Source of the DNA: Anaerolineales bacterium
GTDB lineage: Bacteria > Chloroflexota > Anaerolineae > 4572-78 > J111
DNA length: 64,000 bases
Reading direction: 5' to 3'
Assembly: GCA_015075185.1 (NCBI GenBank)
Contig: JABTUW010000002.1
Coordinates: 682,001 to 746,000 of the forward strand
The notes under the pieces were generated by a model. That model was not told the DNA's origin. It searched no databases and worked only from the letters and a program-made list of their open reading frames with translations. Shown here piece by piece: positions 27,595-34,148 of the stretch. The translations under genes were made by a program, and so were the position numbers. How positions within the stretch are numbered: the stretch's first letter is position 1; every line of letters starts with the position of its first letter.

Positions 27595-28669
27595 GAGCGC
27601 CGACCCCCGCGACAAATGCTTCAAGCCTGCCCTGGGCCAGCATCAGCTCCGCATTCAAAACCGACCCGCCCGCCGCGCCGCGAATGGTGTTGTGAGCCAG
27701 ACACACAAAGCGGACATCCAGCACTTCACAGGGGCGCAGCCGGCCAATCACCGTCGCCATACCGCCGCCGGCGTCCCGGTCGAGGCGGGGCTGAGGGCGA
27801 TTGGGTTCAGCGCGAACGACCAGGGCCGGCTGCGGGGCCGAAGGCAGCTTCAGTTGTTGGGGCAGCGGTTCCCAGGTCTGCCAGGCTTCCATGATGTCGC
27901 CCAACGAGGGTTTGTCCTTGAAGCTGACCGATAGAGTGACCGTGTGCCCATCACTCACCGGCACCCGGTTGCAGTGGGCGCTGATTTTGATGCCGGCGGG
28001 TTCAACACCCTGCCCATTCAGGCGGCCCAACATCTTGTTCGACTCGGTGTTCATCTTGATCTCTTCGCTCTCGCCGATGAAGGGGATGACATTGTCAATC
28101 GCGTCCAGGCTGGGCACGCCGGGATAGCCCGCCCCGGAGAGAGCTTGCAGCGAGGTGGCGATGACCGCCTGCGGGCCAAACTGCATCAGCGGGGCCAGCG
28201 ACATGACCATCGGCATGGCGGTGCAGTTGGAATTGGTGACAATAAAGCCGCGCGACCAGCCGCGCTCGGCTCGCTGCCGTTCCAATAAACCCAGATGATC
28301 CGGGTTTACTTCTGGCAGGATGAGCGGCACGTCGCTGTCCATGCGGTGAGTGCCGGCATTGCTGAAAACGCCGTAACCGGCGGCGGCAAATTTGCGCTCC
28401 CACTCGTTGGCAAAGCTGGTCGGCAGCGCCGAAAAAACGAGTTCGCAATCCAGCTCGGTGGACATCTCCTGCACCGTCATCTCGGCCAGGCGAGCCGGCA
28501 TGGGTTCGGTCAGAATCCAGTTGGCCGCCTCCCGGTAAGGTTTGCCCGCCGAGCGGTCCGACGCCGCCAGGACGGTCAGATCGAAAAAGGGATGGTTGGC
28601 TAACAATTGGGCAAAACGCTGCCCCACGGCCCCCGTTGCGCCGAGTACGCCCACGCGAATTTTAGACAT
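27581..28669 (-). CDS. asd: aspartate-semialdehyde dehydrogenase
   Basis: A 362-residue enzyme that reduces aspartyl-phosphate to aspartate semialdehyde with NADPH, the branch point to lysine, threonine and methionine. The N-terminal Rossmann motif is GVLGATGAVGQRF, the active-site cysteine is Cys149 in VTNSNCTAMP, and SLQALSGAGYPG and AHCNRVPVSDGH are the family's catalytic and substrate segments. Overall it looks like the archaeal/fungal-type branch of the family (SGAGYPG followed by NVIPFI). GGAGG lies six bases before the ATG. It overlaps the HAD-like gene downstream; thrC of the same pathway lies 2.9 kb away on the same strand. Confidence 0.95.
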   Translation of the reverse strand: MSKIRVGVLGATGAVGQRFAQLLANHPFFDLTVLAASDRSAGKPYREAANWILTEPMPARLAEMTVQEMSTELDCELVFSALPTSFANEWERKFAAAGYGVFSNAGTHRMDSDVPLILPEVNPDHLGLLERQRAERGWSRGFIVTNSNCTAMPMVMSLAPLMQFGPQAVIATSLQALSGAGYPGVPSLDAIDNVIPFIGESEEIKMNTESNKMLGRLNGQGVEPAGIKISAHCNRVPVSDGHTVTLSVSFKDKPSLGDIMEAWQTWEPLPQQLKLPSAPQPALVVRAEPNRPQPRLDRDAGGGMATVIGRLRPCEVLDVRFVCLAHNTIRGAAGGSVLNAELMLAQGRLEAFVAGVGAHVSA

Positions 28670-28757
28670 GATAATCCTCCATTGTTACAAGTGAAATCGA
28701 ATTTTTTGGTTTTACGACGTTTGATAAAAGTAATTGGTGTTTAGCTGAAATAGAAAT

Positions 28758-28780
28758 CTACCCGCCCGCGCGGGCGGTAG
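28758..28780. repeat. GC palindrome upstream of asd
   Basis: CCGCCCGCGCGGGCGG (28762-28777) is a perfect 16-base palindrome, extended by CTAC/GTAG. It lies between the degenerate kinase stop and the asd start. No T-tract follows on either strand, so a protein-binding site or a structured leader is as likely as a terminator. Confidence 0.45.
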
Positions 28781-28857
28781 GGGCAAAAAAGCCAATCATA
28801 TAAATGTTATGCACGACTCGTCTCATTGAAGTTTAAGTATGCCTTGCTATGGCAAAT

Positions 28858-28906
28858 CGCACCCTTCGATACGCCCTTCGCTTTGCTCAGGTCTACTCAG
28901 GGTGCG
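28858..28906. repeat. dispersed palindromic repeat CGCACCCTTCGATACG, copy 1
   Basis: Ends CGCACCCT (28858-28865) and AGGGTGCG (28899-28906) are perfect inverted repeats. The first 16 bases CGCACCCTTCGATACG recur at 57892, where the element again has inverted ends. This copy overlaps the last codons and supplies sequence at the stop of the kinase-like gene read on the reverse strand. Confidence 0.7.
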
Positions 28907-29594
28907 GTTTGTTTTGGTGGATTGGCAGGGTGAAAGAGATTTCCAACTGCTTGAGTTCCTCTTGCACCTTCACCTGCATCTGGCCGCCGTGCATTTCGAT
29001 GATGGAGCGGCTGAAGAATAAGGTTGGGTCATCGGGGTCATCAAGAAAATAAATCTTTTCTTTGCCAACGGCTGCAACGTAAAACTTAACTGAATTTTCA
29101 TCATAAGTTACTGTGAGCGTTATTGTGCTTTCTTCTCTGGGGTAAACTGCCTCGGTGATAGCTTCTAATATCCAAGTTAGAGCTTGTTGAATAAGTTTAT
29201 AGTCAGCCCAAATATTAGGCAGATGATGAGGAAGATTTAGCTCTATTTGAGCATCAGGTACGCTTTGCTGGATGAGTTTACTCAATTCAACCAACTCAAC
29301 ACTTTTAACCTGCAAACCCCAATAACCGTAACTTATATGATATAAGTCAAAAAAGAACTCCCAAAATTTCAATATTGCTTTAGCTGATTGGTGAATGTTA
29401 GTTATTAAATCCCGTCTTCGCGGTTCAGTGAGAGGGCCAATTTTGTCCTCTCCTTGCAGCATAATTTCAGAGTAACCAATTATTCCCATGAGGGGAGTAC
29501 GTGTTTCTGAGAAAAATTCAGCCATATAACGATTCAACACTCGTGCAGCTTGTGGAGTTAATTGCTTCTCAGGTTTGGCCGGCTCTTCTGTCAT
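28893..29594 (-). CDS. degenerate histidine-kinase-like protein lacking the phospho-acceptor
   Basis: A 233-residue protein with the outline of a HisKA/HATPase pair. The H box reads FFSETRTPLMGIIGYSE (27-43), where Ser29 sits in the place of the usual histidine before the RTP motif. The ATPase half keeps only a trace (ILEAITEAV for the N box, IIEMHGGQMQV for the end) and lacks glycine boxes, so it is probably neither a kinase nor an ATPase. It may be a scaffold or regulator. Three sampled lines average 34% GC, far below neighbours, which suggests recent transfer. The C-terminus runs into a dispersed repeat that provides its last residues. Confidence 0.7.
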   Translation of the reverse strand: MTEEPAKPEKQLTPQAARVLNRYMAEFFSETRTPLMGIIGYSEIMLQGEDKIGPLTEPRRRDLITNIHQSAKAILKFWEFFFDLYHISYGYWGLQVKSVELVELSKLIQQSVPDAQIELNLPHHLPNIWADYKLIQQALTWILEAITEAVYPREESTITLTVTYDENSVKFYVAAVGKEKIYFLDDPDDPTLFFSRSIIEMHGGQMQVKVQEELKQLEISFTLPIHQNKPHPE

Positions 29595-29600
29595 ATTTTC

Positions 29601-29942
29601 TTACTCAACCGACCCAATAATTTGCTCAAGTTCAGCGATCAGCGGGGGCAGGTCAGCCGTAACAGTATCCCAAACTCGATCCAGGTCAATATCAAAATAG
29701 GCGTGTACCAGACGATTTCTCATGCCCACCATACTTGGCCAGGGAATTTGGGGCATCTGTGAGCGGCTTTCTTTAGAAACACCAGCCGCAGCTTCGCCAA
29801 TGATTTCAATCAATTTAAGCAGGGACAAAGCCAACATGCGGTCAGAGTCCAAGTCACTGCGGGTTCGGTTTTGGGCAAAAGATTCGGCCTCTTTGGCCGC
29901 ATCGAGCATGTGATAGAGGCGAACCAGATCATCTTTGTTCAT
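29601..29942 (-). CDS. hepT: HepT-like RNase toxin (DUF86)
   Basis: A 113-residue helical protein of the HEPN family. It holds the RX4HXY catalytic motif as Arg75...His80-Ala-Tyr82 (RNRLVHAYFD), the mark of HepT ribonuclease toxins. The gene starts 14 bases inside the end of the nucleotidyltransferase gene, the usual operon order MntA then HepT. In known pairs the nucleotidyltransferase modifies (AMPylates) the tyrosine of this motif to silence the RNase; Tyr82 is present, so the system looks intact. Family assignment is strong; activity is inferred. Confidence 0.9.
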   Translation of the reverse strand: MNKDDLVRLYHMLDAAKEAESFAQNRTRSDLDSDRMLALSLLKLIEIIGEAAAGVSKESRSQMPQIPWPSMVGMRNRLVHAYFDIDLDRVWDTVTADLPPLIAELEQIIGSVE

Positions 29943-30255
29943 ACTGCACTTCAGCGTCAGCCATCACTTCCTGCCGAAAATAACGACTCAATTCGGCAGG
30001 GGTGCGTAAATCCACTTTGCGTCCCACCATCTCCGAAAGTTCAATTTCCAGCGCAGCTAATTTCAAGAAACCGACGGTCTGGCCCGGCTCAAATTCAATC
30101 AGGATATCAAGGTCACTCTCCGGACCAAAATCATCGCGCAAGGCAGAACCGAATAGCGACAGCTTACGAATATGATGTCGCTGACAAAATGCCGCGACCT
30201 CAGCAGGAGATAAGCCGAGTCTGCTTTGTTCGGTTGCTGCAATTTTAGTTATCAT
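29929..30255 (-). CDS. mntA: MntA-like nucleotidyltransferase antitoxin
   Basis: A 108-residue minimal nucleotidyltransferase. The GSX10DXD motif is complete: Gly36-Ser37 followed by Asp48 and Asp50 (FGSALRDDFGPESDLDILIEF region). It is the usual antitoxin of HepT, transferring AMP to the toxin's active-site tyrosine. Its end overlaps the hepT start by 14 bases. A small hairpin (30295-30312, CCACCCG/CGGGTGG with a CAAA loop) lies 40 bases upstream of the start and could be part of the control region. Confidence 0.9.
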   Translation of the reverse strand: MITKIAATEQSRLGLSPAEVAAFCQRHHIRKLSLFGSALRDDFGPESDLDILIEFEPGQTVGFLKLAALEIELSEMVGRKVDLRTPAELSRYFRQEVMADAEVQYEQR

Positions 30256-30419
30256 GCTTCACTGCTCACTGCGCTTTCTTCAATCGTTCCAACCCCACCC
30301 GCAAACGGGTGGCCTCGCTTAACTTAATCATCTGTTTCTACAGGACAATGTACCGGAAACGCGAAGGTGCGTCAATGCAAGAGGTTGGTTTTGGGCCTAT
30401 AGGCTAAGCAGACTTCCAC

Positions 30420-31742
30420 TTATAATCGCTGCTCAATCACCCGTCGTACTTCGCTCAATTCCGCCCCAACCTGGACCGGCGGATTGCCGAACTGAGCATT
30501 GGGCCAGGCTCCGGTGTGATAATCCACCGTCGCGCCGGGGTCTTTCATCAGGTTGCCGGTCAGGATGCCGACGATGGTTTCATGGGGCTGGATGACGCCT
30601 TCGGCGATCAGTTTGCGCGCCCCGGCCACCGCCGCCGCCGAAGCTGGCTCGCAGCCGATGCCGGCGCGGTCCACCATCGCCTTGGCGTCCATAATTTCGT
30701 CGTCGGTGACGCTGCTCACGATGCCGTCGGTCCACTTCAGGGTACGGATAGCCCGCTCGTAGCTGACCGGGTTGCCAATGCGAATCGCTGTAGCGACAGT
30801 TTCGGCCTTCATGGTCTGGTGTTCGGCAAAGTTAGTTTGATAGCTCCGGTAAAAAGGACTGGCCCCAGCCGCCTGCACGGCAGCGATGCGCGGTATCTTG
30901 TCCACCAGGCCCAACTGCTGTGCTTCGTACAGGGCTTTGCCAAAGGCGGCCGTGTTGCCCAGATTGCCGGCGGGCAGCACAATCCAGTCGGGTGCCTGCC
31001 AGTTAAAGCCCTGCAAAATTTCCAGCGGGATAGACTTTTGCCCTTCCAGGCGGAAAGGGTTGAGGGAGTTGAGCAAGTAAACGCCCATCTCATTGCAGAC
31101 CTGCTGGACCAGAGTCATGGCATCATCAAAATCGCCCTGAATTTGGAGGGTATAGGCGCCATAGGCCAGCGCCTGGGCCAGCTTGCCTGCCGCAATTTTG
31201 CCGGAAGGAATAAAAATCAGGGCCGGAATGTTGGCCAGCGCAGCGTAGGCCGCCAGCGAGGCCGAAGTGTTGCCGGTCGAGGCGCAGGCGACGGCCCTGG
31301 CTCCCAGCAGTTTGGCCTGGGTCACGCCGACGGTCATCCCCCGGTCCTTGAAAGAGCCGGTCGGATTTTCGCCTTCATGCTTGAGGAAGAGAGCATCCGC
31401 GCCGACCCAGTTGGACAGGCGCGGGTGCTCGTAGAGCGGCGTATTCCCTTCCGGACGAGAGACGATGGTATCAATCGTGGCCGGTAGAATAATTTCGCGG
31501 TAACGCCAGACGCCGGAGTTGGTGGTCGGGGTGACACGCGGCCCCGGCGCGCCGCTCAAGCGGCCATCAAAGAGGCCACGGCTGATCAGGGGACGCAGCG
31601 CCTCTAAATCGTGCCATACATCCAGTTGGCCGCCGCACTCACACAAATAGCGCACCTCGTCAGCCGGATATGATCTGTGGCAATGCAAACACTGGAGCGA
31701 AATTGTGGAGAAAGACTCTGAATTGTTGTTAAGTTGGGACAT
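30420..31742 (-). CDS. thrC: threonine synthase
   Basis: About 440 residues; a PLP enzyme converting O-phosphohomoserine to threonine. The PLP lysine is Lys132 in NPTGSFKDRGM. The N-terminus has a zinc-ribbon-like segment (CLHCHRSY ... YLCECGG), common in this branch of threonine synthases. GNTSASLAAYAA and LPAGNLGNTAAFGKAL are phosphate-binding loops. The ATG at 31742 (MSQLNNN) is chosen over a start 48 bases upstream, whose extra residues look like translated intergenic repeat. The C-terminal part is complete. Together with asd it belongs to threonine synthesis, but the two are separated by the toxin-antitoxin and degenerate kinase genes. Confidence 0.94.
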   Translation of the reverse strand: MSQLNNNSESFSTISLQCLHCHRSYPADEVRYLCECGGQLDVWHDLEALRPLISRGLFDGRLSGAPGPRVTPTTNSGVWRYREIILPATIDTIVSRPEGNTPLYEHPRLSNWVGADALFLKHEGENPTGSFKDRGMTVGVTQAKLLGARAVACASTGNTSASLAAYAALANIPALIFIPSGKIAAGKLAQALAYGAYTLQIQGDFDDAMTLVQQVCNEMGVYLLNSLNPFRLEGQKSIPLEILQGFNWQAPDWIVLPAGNLGNTAAFGKALYEAQQLGLVDKIPRIAAVQAAGASPFYRSYQTNFAEHQTMKAETVATAIRIGNPVSYERAIRTLKWTDGIVSSVTDDEIMDAKAMVDRAGIGCEPASAAAVAGARKLIAEGVIQPHETIVGILTGNLMKDPGATVDYHTGAWPNAQFGNPPVQVGAELSEVRRVIEQRL

Positions 31743-31760
31743 GGTATTTTCTTTCTTACA

Positions 31761-31866
31761 AGGTAACAAAGTAGCCGGGTAGCAGAGCACAGGTTACAGA
31801 GTCGCTGGTTACAAGGTGTAGGTTATTTTACGACCTGCTACCCTGCAACTTGCTACTTGTTACCTG
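31761..31866. repeat. degenerate heptanucleotide repeat block upstream of thrC
   Basis: The 117-base gap is made of imperfect repeats of about seven bases: GGTTACA units at 31792 and 31807, AGGTGTA, GGTTATT, then CTGCTAC, TTGCTAC and TTGTTAC units running to the end of the neighbouring gene. It belongs to the same general class as the arrays at 35425, 36134 and 55011. Confidence 0.55.
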
Positions 31867-33071
31867 TCATCCTCTTTAATTTCGATGATTATTTCTTCCT
31901 CGGCAAAGTCGTCGTCGTCAACTTTACCCCAACCCAACCGGTAAAGCCAGACCAGCCCCACCAGGACAGCGCCCATAAAGACCAGGGCCACACCGCCAAT
32001 GCAGGCCGTTGTTCCGGCGACACCCAACAATCCTGTTGACGACAGTCCGGCGGCCGACAATTCCGGTGCAGAACGGCGGGACTGGGCAATAGGGGTCGTC
32101 TGGAACCGCTTCTTTGGCTCAAAGGTGGCGGTGGGCGAGGGCGTGGCCGAGGGAGTCAGGGTTGGGGGTGGAGCGATAGTATTGGCCGGCACGGGCGTCG
32201 GCGTGGCGACCGGCGAAACCGGTTCGGCGGTGGGCGACTCAACCTGGGCAACTTCGGCGGATGCGTCGGCCAACTCCGCTACGACCGCCTCTTGCGGCTC
32301 CTCCGTGGCCGGGACAGGGGTGGCCGTGGGTGGTTCAGGCACAGGCGTGTCGGTGGGTGGGGGCGGGACCGGGGTGTCGGTGGGCGGCGGCTCAGTCGGA
32401 GCAACAGCGGGAGCAACGTCGCCGGCAACTTGCTTCATGCCGATGTCATCAATCCAAAACTTATCCTTGGAGGGGGGGATAGAATAGCCTTTTTCGGCGG
32501 CACGCTGCCGCCAGCGGTCGTCAATCCGTAAAAATACAGTGATCGTGTCAGCCTGGGCTGTCGCGGTGACTTCTTGATTGCCGCAGATTTTGCAGTCGTT
32601 GCGCGTATTTTCGGGTCCCCAGATGATATTCGGCGAGTGCGGGTCGGTGCCGCCAAAGGGGTCAATGCCCAGTTTCCGGCCAATGCCGCCAACCTGATCA
32701 AAAACTGATTTATCGTTGACAAACGAGTCAAAGACTAACCAGACAATATTGGCATAATAAGTATTGCCTTTGACCACCGGCACCTGCTGGTAGATCCCCC
32801 CCACAAAATAATTCTCGGTGACGATATAACCGGCGGGACACAACGGCGCGTGACACTCCCCGCCGCCTTGCAACACATCAAAGCTAGCCGAGCCGTCCTC
32901 GGTAAACGTCTGCCAGCGGTCCTTGCCGTTGTCAAAATTGCAGTTGGGCAGTATATTTTCCGACTGCTGGCAAGTATCGGGGGGATTATCCTGCATCAAG
33001 GCTCCCACCGAAGGTTGCCAGACAAAGATTAAGGCCAGTAAAAGAAAGAGCAAAAGGTAACGCAGTTTCAC
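31860..33071 (-). CDS. secreted, membrane-anchored TP-rich protein
   Basis: About 403 residues. A signal peptide (MKLRYLLLFLLLALIFVW) is followed by a beta-rich, cysteine-containing extracellular domain (about 35-215; it resembles carbohydrate-binding modules in its NILPNCNFDNGKDRW start and FWIDDIGM end), a Pro/Thr-rich linker with TDTPVPPPPTDTPVP repeats, one membrane helix (about 345-370) and an acidic cytoplasmic tail (DDDDFAEEEIIIEIKEDD). The GTG at 33071 is preferred: AGGGAG lies just upstream, and the promoter at 33111-33139 places any longer start before the transcript. Likely a cell-surface protein; ligand unknown. Confidence 0.8.
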   Translation of the reverse strand: MKLRYLLLFLLLALIFVWQPSVGALMQDNPPDTCQQSENILPNCNFDNGKDRWQTFTEDGSASFDVLQGGGECHAPLCPAGYIVTENYFVGGIYQQVPVVKGNTYYANIVWLVFDSFVNDKSVFDQVGGIGRKLGIDPFGGTDPHSPNIIWGPENTRNDCKICGNQEVTATAQADTITVFLRIDDRWRQRAAEKGYSIPPSKDKFWIDDIGMKQVAGDVAPAVAPTEPPPTDTPVPPPPTDTPVPEPPTATPVPATEEPQEAVVAELADASAEVAQVESPTAEPVSPVATPTPVPANTIAPPPTLTPSATPSPTATFEPKKRFQTTPIAQSRRSAPELSAAGLSSTGLLGVAGTTACIGGVALVFMGAVLVGLVWLYRLGWGKVDDDDFAEEEIIIEIKEDDR

Positions 33072-33110
33072 TTTTCTCCCTGCTTGTTCTAAAAGGAACA
33101 ACAAAGCGCG

Positions 33111-33139
33111 AGTATACCCCAAGCCACTGGAGATGGCAA
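33111..33139 (-). promoter_or_regulatory. sigma70-type promoter for the TP-rich protein
   Basis: On the reverse strand TTGCCA (33139-33134) and TATACT (33116-33111) are 17 bases apart. The transcript would start near 33104, 33 bases before the GTG start at 33071. Confidence 0.65.
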
Positions 33140-33240
33140 GTCAAAAAATCAACCACAAATTTCACGAAATACACAGAAAAATAACAAGAAATCTGGGTAA
33201 CCGTGGTCAAAAAGTATTTGAACTGCCTATCTTATAAAAT

Positions 33241-33279
33241 AATAAAAAAACCGGCCAGCTCGCAGCGAGTGGCCGGTTT
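33241..33279 (-). terminator. intrinsic terminator with strong T-tract
   Basis: AAACCGGCCA (33248-33257) pairs perfectly with TGGCCGGTTT (33270-33279), with an additional CTCG/CGAG pairing in the loop. On the reverse strand it is followed by TTTTTTTATT. It ends the transcript of the gene at 33297-34043. Confidence 0.9.
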
Positions 33280-33296
33280 ATAGCAAGGCAACACGC

Positions 33297-34043
33297 TTAT
33301 TGAGAGCCGCCAACCGTGGGCAGAACCACCGGGGTCGAAGTTGGAGTGGGCAGGTCAGTTGGTTTTGGGGTGGGTAGTTCAAGCAGCGGTTTCGTGGGAA
33401 GGGGTGTGGCGGTGGGCGGCGCGGCCGGCGTATCAGTGGCCGCCGGTTCAGCAGTCGGTTGGACCTCGCCGCCGCCCGCCGGCGCTTCCGGAGTGGTTTG
33501 CCCGCTGGATGGTTCGAGGCCCCCGCCCATCAAATTGTAGACAGCTACCCCTCCCAGGGCGCAAATTATCAGCAGCACCAAGACTGCCAGCACGATGAGC
33601 CGGGGGTTGAGCTTGAACCCACCGCCTTTCTTCTTAGCGGCCTGCTTCGACGATTTTCCTTTTGACTTGGCCATGGTGCTGGGCATGACCAATTCTTCAT
33701 CCTCTTCGTCTTCACCGGCGCGATGAAACTCGTCCAGAAAGGTAGCGCCTGTCTCTGGCTCTTCTTCCTCTTCCTCGAGAGCGCTGCGTACGATGTCGCC
33801 TGGATTAAAATTGCCTGCTTTTAATGCGGCCATACTTCGCTGGGCGGTGGAATTATTGGGATTGAGGGCCAGAACATTTTCAAGGCAAACCTCGCGGTCT
33901 TCATCGGTATCAACGACTGCGGTTAACCACAACCAGACGTTTTCATTGCCTTCGTCGGTTTCAAGCATTTCCTCCAACAACCGACGCCCTTCTTCTTTAT
34001 CGCCCATGCGAATGGCTTGAATAGCATCGTCGAGCATTGACAT
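33297..34043 (-). CDS. TPR-like, single-pass membrane protein with TP-rich tail
   Basis: About 248 residues. The N-terminal 80 residues look like one or two tetratricopeptide-type repeats (AIRMGDKEEGRRLLEEM, ENVLALNPNNSTAQRSM). An acidic stretch (EEEEEEP, EDEEDEE) and a Lys-rich patch precede a membrane helix (about 150-172), then a Pro/Thr-rich extracellular tail. The ATG at 34043 has GGGAG seven bases upstream; a promoter at 34094-34123 puts its transcript start near 34087, so a longer frame from 34091 is unlikely. It probably assembles protein complexes at the inner face of the membrane; no catalytic motif is seen. Confidence 0.8.
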   Translation of the reverse strand: MSMLDDAIQAIRMGDKEEGRRLLEEMLETDEGNENVWLWLTAVVDTDEDREVCLENVLALNPNNSTAQRSMAALKAGNFNPGDIVRSALEEEEEEPETGATFLDEFHRAGEDEEDEELVMPSTMAKSKGKSSKQAAKKKGGGFKLNPRLIVLAVLVLLIICALGGVAVYNLMGGGLEPSSGQTTPEAPAGGGEVQPTAEPAATDTPAAPPTATPLPTKPLLELPTPKPTDLPTPTSTPVVLPTVGGSQ

Positions 34044-34093
34044 TGGTTTGACTCCCGGGCCAATTGAGGATGACAGTTGAAGCTCTGACACCT

Positions 34094-34123
34094 ATTATAT
34101 CACCAGTTTAATCACTATGACAA
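34094..34123 (-). promoter_or_regulatory. sigma70-type promoter for the TPR-like gene
   Basis: On the reverse strand TTGTCA (34123-34118) and a perfect TATAAT (34099-34094) are separated by 18 bases, with transcription expected near 34087 and the ATG at 34043. Confidence 0.7.
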
Positions 34124-34148
34124 GTTAAATAGGCCCAAGCATTAAGGG

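Noticed and set aside
28741..28800. Terminator at the GC palindrome before asd
   Set aside because: The stem is perfect but has no T-tract on either strand, so it is listed as a palindrome only.
30256..30419. Small reverse-strand frame of about 21 codons before mntA (starting at about 30331)
   Set aside because: It has no ribosome site and no recognisable similarity; the region is better described as the control region with a short hairpin.
30516..31487. Forward frame of 323 codons opposite thrC
   Set aside because: Antisense shadow of a GC-rich gene whose conserved motifs all lie on the reverse strand.
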